DNA of 64,000 nt from NCBI GenBank assembly GCA_018340375.1, contig JAFFJZ010000001.1, positions 44,384,001-44,448,000 on the forward strand, written 5' to 3'. The DNA is from Gonatopus flavifemur (Eukaryota > Arthropoda > Insecta > Hymenoptera > Dryinidae). Position numbers and translations under genes: made by a program. Of this stretch, positions 35,542 to 47,200 are shown piece by piece; the first letter of the stretch is position 1, and each line of letters opens with the position of its first letter. Under the pieces are notes generated by a model that did no database searches, was not told the origin of the DNA, and saw only the letters and a program-made list of their open reading frames with translations.

Positions 35542-36715
35542 CACGGAGAAAAACCCATACAAAAATTTTTGGGCTTCGCCAATGCTGACAATAAAATATA
35601 GCTTGGCGCAATGTTGACAGACAAGGCTTGGCAATCTACAAATCTTCAATATTGATAAACAATATTGAACAACATTGCACCGATGTCGATGTTCGACGGA
35701 TTTCGTTTGGCAGCCTATTATTGTGGCGAGCTTGGCTCTTGCTTGGCTCATCCTTGGCCCAACATTGACTAAACCGTAGATTACATTCAACGCCAGGATC
35801 ATTCCAAATATGTTTCAATACTGCCCCAAACTTTGACCTAGTTTCGGTAGAAATTAGCTTCCAATGTAGTGCCGATCATTGGTGATAGCATGACTCAATA
35901 TTGGCAACTTATATAATATTTTTATTACGTTACTAATCAAGTGTTTCTCGCGAGTGGTGAAACGCGTATACGAAGAATATATAAGGCTTGAGTAAGTCTT
36001 TGGAAGAACAGTCAATCGCTCTTTACTATGAGTCACACTAAAGGGCTCCTACCGCTGAGTTAACATACATTGTGTCTACTTCTCATGGCAAAATTGACCG
36101 ACAAAAGACGCCGAGGGGGAAAAACTAAGACTTCAAACAACATATGTCAGAAATTGCGAAATGCGCATAGTTTTTATATATTTCTGGGTTAAATATTTTT
36201 TACTTTGATCATTGGCGCAGCATTGACAAACAGAATTTCCAATTGTTTGCCAATGATGGTATATTTCATTGCCATTGTTTCATCGATGATGGGACTTCAT
36301 TGGAAAAACACGTCGGTAAATCATAAAATGATGTTATCATTCCAGGTTTGCGCCATGCTTGGTTGCCAAGCCTCGGCCATACTTTATCTACGTCGCACCA
36401 TGCTAGCGCCAATTGTAAATTTCTATATGGGAGGTAATAGTTGCAGCAACTACTTAAATAATCGATTTTCGACCATCTACTTAAATAGTTGCTGCAACTA
36501 CTTAGTAGTCAGGAAAAGTATCACGTTAGCTGCCTCAACCAACTCGATAGTTGCACTAACTAACGTAAATGCCTGGCAACTTACGAAGTATTTTAGTTAG
36601 TTGAGACAGCTAACGTGATACTTGTTCTGACTACTAAGTAGTTGCAGCAACTATTTAAGTATGGTCGAAAATCGACTATGTAAATAGTTGCTACAACTAT
36701 TCCTTTGTCTCCGTG
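35542..36715. mobile_element. Large foldback element (CACGGAGA..TCTCCGTG) with a nested foldback
   Basis: The outer ends CACGGAGAAAAACCCATAC and CATATGGGAGG(insert)CTTTGTCTCCGTG are inverted. GGCTT-GCCAATGCTGAC and GGCTTGGCAA words pair across the element. The right arm is interrupted by the foldback 36432-36701. The middle (about 35830-36180) is unique AT-rich DNA. No transposase is visible. Confidence 0.55.
36432..36701. mobile_element. Foldback MITE rich in TAGTTGCAGCAACTA
   Basis: The left arm AATAGTTGCAGCAACTACTT...ATCGATTTTCGACCAT...GTATCACGTTAGCTG is mirrored with few mismatches by the right arm CAGCTAACGTGATAC...ATGGTCGAAAATCGA...GCTACAACTATT. Arms are about 105 bp. Each arm itself contains short palindromes (AGTTGCAGCAACT). 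It sits inside the right arm of 35542-36715. Confidence 0.75.
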
Positions 36716-36719
36716 CGGA

Positions 36720-39025
36720 AAAGACTGAATTTCAGTCAAGTTTTCAAGTAAGATGCAGCCACTTTCAGTCAGACTTTTTACAGTGTCATAAATGCGTGTA
36801 TATGATACATCGAGCTCCTTTTCAGTATCATGTGTGGTGCATGAGCCATATTCTTAAGATAGCTTTATCAGTTCAAGCTTTTCCAGTCTATGCACACCAT
36901 GGTCAAAAGCATAGTCACGAGTCACAGACGTGTACAGATATGGCATATCTATGACGTCAATTTATACGAGTTCGCTGTCAATACTGTACCATGGTCACAC
37001 CCTTATTCTTAAAGAATTTATGATCCCGACCTAGAACCTATGAGTCCTCTTGATCATGTCAAATCATTTCTATGACTATTACACGCAAATATGAAGAACT
37101 AGATCTTTCTATTACCGTACAGCTATGATTAAAAACTACACATGATTGCTCGGACTTACTATTAAAATGAATATGTTGTACATGATCCACGAGTGAATTC
37201 AGATCACTGTAATGATCATATTAAAAACAATGTACCTGCCAGTCTTTCTATACGTAAAACAAAACTGTGTCAAAATTAACGCCACACAGATTCTATAAAA
37301 TTTCACCTCAAAATTCGGTGCCTGAATAACTTGAAACGATGTCAGGATTACAGGATAAAGTGTTAAAACATCATTATTTACATTTATACCATGGAAACAG
37401 AAGCGTTCATTTCGTTTTTGGTATTGAGATGTATGCAATCACAATCAATCAACCCAGTAATTGATACATGAGAGAACATGAAGTATGATTTTAACTGACG
37501 ATAAGATAATTCTCACCAACGTTGATTCCCATACATTCTTATCATTGTCAAGCGCTTCTCATCCGTGACCAATTATGCGCATACAAATCAGAATCGAGTT
37601 TTAATTGATAAATCTTTCCACTATGCTATTTCTCGACTCGCCTGTCATACCAATCCGTTTCAAATTCTTCATTTGCAAGTGTATCAGGAGGATGTTCTGT
37701 TGCTGCTAACTTCATCTCGATGAGGAATTGAAGAAAGTCCCTCAAGATTACTGAGATAAAGACAAGATCATCCCTTAGATGTGTCAGAAGAATTTCATGA
37801 AATTTTGAGATGTTTCATGAGTAATTCTTCGAAGATACTTCGATAGATATTCTACAGAATATTATTACATAGAAGTTCTTTCAATATTCGCAAGAAGAGA
37901 ATATCGAATTAAGTTTATCATGGGATTATACGTAAACGAACATCCCAACTTTCGCATGAAATTTACTGCAAACGATTGTGAAAAAACACCATACAAAATT
38001 TACCTCTAATTTTATCTCAAAGTATAACAATTTGTTCCTAATCGTCAGTTGAAAGATTTTTCCTGTGTGCAAATTCAATTGAATTTTATTCATTCAATCA
38101 GTCGAATTAAAAAATTTAATGCAGAAATGACGAGTCATAATGACAATAATAATTTCAATCAATTAATTATTTAATTATTTGAACTAATTTTCAATCTTCA
38201 ATTCAATTTTGAATCAATCGAATTTTATTTAATTTTCTATTATTTGTTTGATTTAATTTTTGATTTATTAATAAAAAAAAACTCTCAACACTATGCACAG
38301 CATTACCACTTTCATAAAATACAAATATTAGCGGATTATTTTTTTCCTTGTACTTCCCTGGTACAACGTCGTGAGCAACAATTTAACCACATTTTTGTCT
38401 CACAAACATCGATTCAAAAATGTAGATAAAAATTTGATGAAAAACCAGTTACAATGCTTCATCAAAAACGTACATATGTATCTATAGGTAGGTATTATTT
38501 ATATTGCGCCATTTGGTACAAATTCAAAATTTGTTTCAAATATCTTCTGAAACCAACGACGAGATAGGAATATTTTTAAATCGTGTAGCAAAAAAATTCA
38601 TTATTATTCCAGTCCGATCTTGAATCACGGATTCTAGTCACGCCCGTTAAGCCCGTTAACAACTAGCTGAAATGTTTTACCTTATACTATTGTTTCATAC
38701 AGTTAAAGGATTACACGCTCGTAGTTACGCAAGAAAATCATTTCTCTAGCTTAAATCTCGTACACGGTACTTATGCACACCTCCAATGGTGGAATTATAA
38801 TGAAATTGGAAATAAAACTTTTCTTTTATATAATTTTTGTATTACACACGCAAACAATTTCTATAATGAAATACAAGTTTAGCAATAACATACATTGGAA
38901 TTCTGTTTCCTGTTCGATACAATAAAGAACTGAACAACGAGGTATTAAATCTATATCTATCACCCCGTTAAGAATAACGCTACATTCACGTCATCACATA
39001 CTTAACTCAGGAATGTTTTCTGAAC
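36720..39025. other. AT-rich DNA without recognised features
   Basis: Only short ORFs; very AT-rich at 38060-38280. No repeat ends or coding signals seen. Confidence 0.5.
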
Positions 39026-39029
39026 AAGT

Positions 39030-39185
39030 TGAAAATGTCTTACGCCACACTCATGAGTGGCTAGAGGAGGCATTGGAGATATCTCAAATTTGTCTTCCGT
39101 CTCGAAGATATCAACAGAATGTCTTGGAAGGATCTACGAGGGCTACTTGGAAGAGAATATTTAGAAATCTTCTAGATATATGAAA
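39030..39185. repeat. 'AAAAGATATC'-motif repeat remnant
   Basis: ATGTCTTACGCCACAC, GATATCTCAAATTTGTCTTCC, GAAGATATC and ATCTTCTAGATATAT resemble the words of 150-345 and 31407-31643. Diverged; ends unclear. Confidence 0.4.
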
Positions 39186-39372
39186 AAATTTGAACTATTA
39201 AACAAAAACATTCGAATTGATCTTGAGAAATTTGTCTCTGATAGCCCAAACTCCCATGTGAAAATTTATATTGAGCTCGGGGTTAATTGACAAACAGAGG
39301 TGTTAATTATCGTCTGTGTGTTGCTAATACGAACGTGAATTGCACAGTAAAAAGCAAAACTTACTTTAAACC

Positions 39373-39500
39373 TTAACCCTTAACGGCCACACGGGGTGAC
39401 TATTTACCCCAGGCTTTAAAAAAATGAGCTAGAGGTCTCAAACCTTCCAAATGAATACAACAAACAGCATCTGCCGATGACAGACATGTGTGAGGTGTGA
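39373..39500 (+). mobile_element. piggyBac-like terminus (TTAA + CCCTTAACGG)
   Basis: TTAA (39373-39376) is followed by CCCTTAACGGCCACACGGGG and TTTACCCCAGG, the type of end found in piggyBac-like elements, which duplicate TTAA. The opposite end was not found. The sequence at 41397 starts in the same way. Confidence 0.35.
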
Positions 39501-39512
39501 CTTCACTACATA

Positions 39513-39542
39513 GTAAGCCTACATAGTAAGCCTACATAGTAT
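39513..39542. repeat. Short tandem repeat, about 14-bp unit
   Basis: ACATAGTAAGCCT is repeated about 2.5 times. Confidence 0.7.
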
Positions 39543-40127
39543 TTTCACGTTCCTAATCATGGATATCAATTTAAAATCTAATAAAACGCAAAAAAAGCCA
39601 ATTTCATGATTTGTAATTTTTTTCATTTTTCTTCCCAGTAATTTTGCAAAATAAATATACTTTTTGAATAATTGGTGTTTTTACCGAATTTGTCACACAT
39701 CCTGAGTAATAAATAAAGAACATTAGATAATTTGATTCAATTCAAACTATGATTAATTACATGTACACATGTATGCAGGTATAAACCATTGTGATACTGA
39801 GAATGAAAAGATTTCAATCTTATTTTCGACTGGATTATCGATCAGACTCTACGTGGTTGACTATAAGATATGAAGTGCTAAGAATCAGCATATTACTCGG
39901 TTTAATTCGATGGAACTTAATTATAACTCATTTTCATTCCTCATTACAGCTGAAATCGTAAGATTAGAGCATTGGCGCAAGTTTACGTCAGGGTTGATTT
40001 TATAGTAAAAGTTTTGCATCTGTCAGTGTTACAGAGACGTTGAATCTAGCTTGCCCAGATATCAGAATTGAGTCCCGTTGATTGCTGGAACAATGTTGTC
40101 ATATATTTGAAGCATTCCCACCCAGTA

Positions 40128-40309
40128 CATGGAGAAAAGATTTCATTTAATCTTACAGTGTACCACCGAATCAGGGCACCATATCGGTTTCTTTGAGAAA
40201 AATTACTGTGCGATTGTATAGAATCACGCATTAATTTTTCTCGAAGAAACCGATATGGCGCCCTGATCCGGTGGTACACTGTAATATTAAATGCAATATT
40301 TTCTCCGTG
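40128..40309. mobile_element. Palindromic MITE, TA target duplication, 182 bp
   Basis: CATGGAGAAAAGATTTCATTTAA at the left and TTAAATGCAATATTTTCTCCGTG at the right are inverted, with TA at 40126-40127 and 40310-40311. The arms run about 80 bp with very few differences (TTACAGTGTACCACCG, ATCAGGGC-CCATATCGGTTTC), leaving a small loop near 40205-40225. This is among the least diverged palindromes in the window, so probably a young insertion. Confidence 0.8.
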
Positions 40310-41126
40310 TACAAATATTGAAACAATATTAAAGCAATATTGAAATATTGCATTAATATTGCAGCAATATTACTGCGATATTTGTGCTGAGTGGATTAGT
40401 CAAGCTTGCTCTTAAGACTCTATTTTTATTGGGATCAATGTTCAACCTGAAGCTGGGTCAACCCTGCGCCACAAGTGAATTTTCATGTGAGCAAGTGTTA
40501 CAATCCAATACATATACAAAACATACAAAATATTTATTATATCATTCTCAATCAACCGCATATCTATTCCTGCGCGGAACTAGGGAGTACGAACCTGTTC
40601 TAGTGTATAATAATTCACACGACGAATGAAGAAAATTTTCAAAATTTTTTCCGATATCCACATTTTAATATACTAAAAACTTGAATTCAACATTCATTGT
40701 ATAAAACCATAAATAAATGAATCACAACTTCGATGAATGAAGTTTCTATCCAATTAATTCGTAAACAAAAGAGTGAATATGATAGATTGTTGTCAGTTTT
40801 TGACACGAAATCTGAAATGTGATGAATTAAGGTTCTTGTATGACTGTCAATGAAAAAAAATTTCCATATAATCTGATAAACACAAGTATACGAATATTCG
40901 GGAAGGATTGAAATTTATGTCAACACCATATACATCTTACCACCAATGAAAATAGCGTGGACAGTAAGTTTTATGTAACCAGTATATGCATGATTTGCAT
41001 GTCGAGCACATAAATCGTTCCAGCGACCTTATGTGAATATTCATTCCAACTTGACTCAAAGAAATTTCGCATATCTCTTTTTTTATGAAGTGGATTCATA
41101 AATATCATCTTTATTACATGTTTCAG

Positions 41127-41221
41127 GTCCCAAAATTCCTACGCTTGCAAATAAAATGAAATCAGATTGAACATGATGACGTCAAAACACTTCTACACTT
41201 CTGCCGTAACTCTATGGTTTG
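41127..41221 (+). CDS. Exon with start codon and most of the signal peptide
   Basis: An acceptor (ACATGTTTCAG, ending 41126) opens the exon. After a 46-base leader, ATG ATG at 41173 starts the ORF, with an in-frame TAA upstream at 41152. Sixteen codons and one base later comes a strong donor (TTT G|GTGAGT). Joining that single base to the exon at 47090 (TG GTT GGA TGC...) gives a continuous hydrophobic segment ending in V-V-G-C-F-A|Q, a textbook signal-peptidase site after residue 22. The exact phase match and the completed signal peptide are the evidence. The exon is too short to be noticed by ORF length. Confidence 0.75.
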
Positions 41222-44200
41222 GTGAGTTTATTTTGATTTGGATACTTTTGTATTGAGGAATATTTTCTTCAGGCTGCTTGCCCATGTAGGAAAGTTTCAT
41301 CAAACCTCTTCGATGAATTCGATAGTATTATAAAATGTTCATTGATCCTCAAGTAACCAACAAAAGATTCATAGCTATCTATAATTTTTATAAAAATTAA
41401 CCCTTAATTGGTATCGCGGTCTGTGATACCGCTGAGGAAACAATTTCTATGCCTCAAATCTTCCATCCAGTTGGATTTAAGGACATTTTTGCCGTTCAAA
41501 GCAAGTGAGTTACGGTTTTTTTTCTATAAGCCTTTCAAATTTGATTAATTTCTGCGTACTTCGAACTGCTGTTCTCAAGAAAGTAATGAGTTTTTTCCAA
41601 AATGAAAAATAGAGTAGAATGCAGAATTTTTTCACAATTAGAATGATATCAAACACTAATTTTCGTCAAGAATACGACTTACGATCTTCTTGCTTTGGAC
41701 GGCAGATTTTATACTCAACGTCCCTGCATTTAGTACACCTCAGTCTTTCTAACGTAGAGGAAGTACCGTGAAATGAACAATAATTGAAGTATTCAAATTT
41801 GAAGAATTCTCACAAAAACAACAAAACCAATTAAAGTCAAGTAGGAATTCTATGAACTATTGAATGATTCCTATGAATTACATGAAAATTTCATTAGATC
41901 GAATATTCATCAGAAGTGTTTCATCCGGGTAGCAAGCATCACTATTTATTTCAATCCCGCTCGAGTAAGTATTGCATCGACACTGGCCAGGTCCTTCCAA
42001 GTTCCTCGTTAGCGGCTAGATTCTGGCTAGCACCTGATGAGATTCTTGTGAGAGCCTAGACATTTTCATGAATCGTGTTGCTGCGGCACCTGAATTGTAC
42101 GGAGAAAAATTCACATGCAAAAATATGTATTTTATTTGCAAAAATATTAACTTCAACAATTGAGGGGAAAAAACAAACGAAATTTTTATCATTTGCTGTA
42201 TTAATGTTTACAGAATACAAAAAAATTATGGATTGGTGAATTAGGAGATTGAAAAAAAGGCACACACTGGTTAATATGATTCCAACCTTTCTAGCAGGCA
42301 CTATAACGGAAGTGAATAACTTTACAGTCCCTGCTTTCTAGTAATTCGAAATAAAAAAAAATAGGATCCTGAATCAATAAGAACGTCAGTATAGTCCGTA
42401 CTTCAGACAAGGAAACATTTTTTTTCGCAAAATGACGACTATTTTTTTAAAAAAAATCATTCTTGGCCTGTTATTTTCATTTTTCTGAATTTTTCCAAAA
42501 TATAATGCAAAAAAAGTTGGCATAAATCTGATAGGGACTATAAAAAAATATACAGAGAAGGTTTATACCGGATTTCAACTGAATCAATTAGAACTTGAGA
42601 CATCATGTCAACCGGGTTGAAGGAAGCAATTTGAGAAATAATGCGTTGCGCGTAATGGTACGTTATACTTACATTTGCTGAAAAAAATCATTTTGAGGAT
42701 ACATTCTTCAAGATCTACATTTTGAAAATATGTACAGAAAAAAAATCGGTCATTTCAAAATTTTGAACCAGGATACTCCTTGAGATGTTAATGCTATTAG
42801 CCACCTTTGTTATATCAGCAAATGAATTTTCTTGTATCAACAATTTTTCTTGTTTTTCAACATTTTTTGTTTTTTTTTTCGTTTGATTAGGCACTATAGC
42901 AACAGACCAGTTGGCTATGCCAGCAATATTCCTCATCTAGTTATAATAACCAATTCTAAACATCCAATAACAATTCTAAACATCCAATAACTAATTCATC
43001 TAAAAAGATTTTGCTATTCCTCTACTTTTCAACGTCCTTTTTCACGTATGATAATTGATTTCTGTTTGAAACTTCATGTGTACGGAGGCACAGCTAGGTT
43101 GATCAATGAAATTTCTCTCAACATACGTATTCTCAAACGAAACTCAGTAAACTTAATTTACATACATCATCCAATCCCATTCCAATTGCAAACTTAAACT
43201 GAATAAAAACGTGTGAAAAACTCATTTTAAACGAATTTTCTCCAAGACTCAATCAGTTGAAAGTATTTAGTATCAATTTATACCAAATAAGAATAAGTCA
43301 GTACGAGTAAATATGAGTATGAGTGAGTTTTTTTCATGAGTCAACTGGAGTCCTTGTTTTCAATCGTAAGTTACTTATAGTAGTTCAAATATTGTATCAT
43401 TGATTTCCATTGAATTATGAGTATTATTAGAGAATATTAACGAATAACTTCTGTTTACATTCCTCTCGACATAGATTTCAACACAGATGTAGTACAATGT
43501 GTAATACAAACTCAATCATAAATGCGCAATTCGTAGTTCTGTAATACAAGTACGTGTGGGATTTCTAGAACCAAAGCATGACCGATTTCAGTCTTTCTTT
43601 TTCTTTCTCTCAAAGAATTGAAAGTATTTCAAACAGGGACTGTAACGTCATTCACTTTCGTTACTGATCATTTATAAAATATATATAATAATATATATAT
43701 TGTACACAAATTATATATCCATTGTATATATTTTATATATAATGAGTAACGAGAATGAATGACGTTACAGTCGCTGGTTTCAAATATAACACTTATGAAA
43801 GCAAATGAAATATCATATAAATCAAGGACTAGAAAATGAAATCCAAAGGAAAACGTGAACATGAAAATGAGAAATCTTCTGTTTTTCCTTAAACGGTCCT
43901 TTTTTACCATTTTGAAGTAGAAGTACACGAAATTTCACGGTATCGATATTTTTTATAAAAACTTTGCCGAGTTTATATTGAATTTTATGAAATGTCGATC
44001 AAAACTGCATACAAATTGTATATAAAATATCGATACAGTGAAATATCGTGCACCTCTATTTTGAAGTTATTTTTTTCCAGTAATGATTTCCAAATAAATA
44101 CAACATGATTGTCTATGTATAGGATAAGATATATAGAAGATGGAGAACCTTTCATTCAAAACTTGAATTGATAATCCAAGGTCCATTGAATCACATTATC

Positions 44201-47200
44201 AGGGTGAACGGTCCATGCGGTACCCAATAAACATTTCATATCCAAAACATATCTTTCAGACGCGAAATTTGTCTAGAAGATATCTTTTGGACACGAAATG
44301 TTTATTGGATATTCAGAGTTTGAAATCGTTGTACAGCAGGATCGACCAGAGGAAGAAGAATTTTCAATTCCAGAAGGAAAATGTATAAAAGTCGTCCTTT
44401 TGCATCCCTGATCGGAAGTGCAAAAAATGTATAGTACTTTGCTCGAGGACTTGATATATCTCAAAAATTAATGTAAAATGTGTCTGTGATAAGAAACGAC
44501 ATCAGAACTCCAGCGTCGAAAGCCTGAAATTTGCTTTGGTTGATGGGATTTTTGGTCTACTAAGGCCAGTAACGGCTTTTCAATGAGAGGTGGACTCGAG
44601 ACTCTTGAGCAACATTCAAAAGTAATAAATATCATTCAATTTCACGATCTTCGAAGATAAATTTCTACATCAAGTCAAGTGAGGGCATGTAATAGTTGAA
44701 AATAACACGTCTGGGAGGCTGATATTGATTGCATCCAGGACATAAAGTAATTTTTTTCACTCAAGACCAAGACAAGACAAGGCAAGACCTTTTTCGAGAC
44801 TGCAACAGTTTTAAATAAACCTTAGTGTTCAGGATTGAAAAAAAAATTTCAAAAATTGTCTCCTATTTCATTCCTTGAATACTTGTACATTGACCCAATG
44901 AATTTTGCATTAGGACTGGTAAAATTGAGTTTTTTTGTGTGACTTGAGAATCTGGATTCCAGCCCTATCTTCAATGGCATTGCAGGACCATTGAACTGCA
45001 TGGAAAGATGCTATAGCATCTAGTTTTCCCCGCAACATACCATAACAGCGCGAATCAAACGCAAAGGTAGTACGGCGGAGTGAGGAGCAGCGCGAGTACG
45101 CGCGTCGAGGCCTGTTTGCTCCTGAGCCATACCATCGTGGTATGACACGGGAGCAAATTCAGTTCGGCGCTTCGTCATACCACATTGGCTGACTGCCGAA
45201 TCAACTTTAGTACACAGCCACACTGGGCTCGTATGTGGGCAGCCAAGCTACTATAGTGCGACGGGCTCACATACTACGGTAGCTCCAGAGTTCTTTCTGT
45301 GTGCCAATAATCATTGTTTGTAGGGTTGAATCGCTATTGTACTAATTAAAAAAAATGTTCACCTGTAAAGGGACTCAAGGAATACTTGTAGACTTGCACT
45401 TTAGAGAACTTGTCCGGGAAATTTTCGATATAATATGTGTGTGGAATAATTGACACATACGTCTCCGAAGGATTCCTCTGATTTTTATGGAAATTTGAGA
45501 TGGAATGGTAATAAAAGTCTCCCAAAATTGGGAGTTTTTAGATGAAATTATAATGAATTTTATAGAAATATCTGCTGAGAATTGGTCTCTAGTACAAGTG
45601 TGGAAAACCAGGTCGAAAAATTTCTCAAAGTTTATATAATTTAATATAGTTTATATAAAAGTTATATGTTATTGTACATAAATTATATAAAATTTTGAAA
45701 ATTTCTCCGCATGGGAAATCTACATCGAGAGGGATGGAATCGGATCAAATCGTATTTTGTAATTCTTCCTCTATTTTGCATGATATTTTTAGCAGATTTC
45801 ATAGAGTTAAATATCACATAAGCATTCAACGATTCCACCTTTTGATACCTAACGTGAATAATTGAGAAATTTGATTTTGATAAGTCGTTGTGGAGTTTTT
45901 CAACCTGCTACTGTTTCTGATTTTCATTCTTCTTAGAATTCTCAGTATGGTATATCCTCGTTACTAAATCCTAAACCACACGATAACATTTGTATGCATG
46001 CGCGATGTCTAGGAATTTCCACTTCCCAGTCTTCAGTGACATGCTCGCACGAGGATCGAATGCTCATTGATGTTTCTTAGACGTGAACATGTGTATCTGC
46101 TCACACATCAACAAATTTGCAGATGGATATCTGAATTGATCAACTCATGCTCTGATCAACCACGAAAGTGGGTTGCTATTTTTCAGAACTTGTTGTACGG
46201 GTATAAACATAACATACTCTATGCTGACTGTTTCTGGATGAAAAATGATTGTGAATTAATAATCATAAATTTGACATCTAAATTCGGATAAATTGATTCA
46301 ATCAGATGTTACGAGAATCCTGATGAATTTATAGTAGAATTTCAAATTTCTTGTACAGTATTTTCTTCCGATGAATCACGATGTGAGACCAAAATTTGAG
46401 TTTCGCGACTAACGTTATCCTCTGTAAAAAGGACAATTCATTTTGGAGTAATGAAATAATGAGAAAAAATTTTGAATTTGAAAGTAAATTAAAAACATAT
46501 AAAAATAGTACAAGATGACCCTAGTAGAAATTATTACCGGATCAACGTTGTTCCGAGTCATTTGAGCTCGGATCAACGTTGATCCGGTTTCAAATTCTAT
46601 AAGGGAACTTGTCGAAGACTTTCAGAATTAAATTCGTTAAAATTTTAGCCTGAACTTTACTAATGAAACATTGACATACGAATACTCATCATAAAATATT
46701 TTTAACGAGACGATTTTTTTGTTACTTCTCCAATTTCGAACCAGGTAATATTGCAAGAATACTTTTAATCAAATCAGAAAAAACCTCTTTCACCTCAGTA
46801 CAATGATTTTGAAACCCTAATTCTCTCATTTCTCCAACATTTTCGTTAGTTGTGACTGTTGTTATTCGACCAGAACGAAGTGAACCAATAACCGTTCGAT
46901 GACCTACTTGGAATATTATGTAATTCGTATGCTCATATTTTGCATGAACATAACTCTTTTAAGATAGAAAAATATTAAATCATTAATTGTAATCAAATGA
47001 ATTTTTGATCTCTCAATCAATGAGGTTCATTCTCCACTATTACATTGAAAATGTATAAGAACAACCCAACAACTATTGTTATGATGCAGTGGTTGGATGC
47101 TTCGCTCAAGTTTACAAAAGTCATTCGGCGGAGATTGCAGCGGTAATAGAACCGGAAATCGAAAATCATGATTTCATCACTCAAACTGTTTATGGCTTCT

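Larger units (their letters stand above)
41222..47089 (+). other. Intron 1 of the large gene
   Basis: GTGAGT donor at 41222 and GATGCAG acceptor ending at 47089. It holds a piggyBac-like foldback (41397), two hAT-like micro-elements (42295, 43634), hairpins at 44224 and 46537, and a GC-rich block at 45040-45260. The remainder is AT-rich and unassigned. Confidence 0.65.

Noticed and set aside
35473..35802. 109-codon minus-strand ORF
   Set aside because: It lies mostly within the left arm of a foldback element and has no transposase-like motif.
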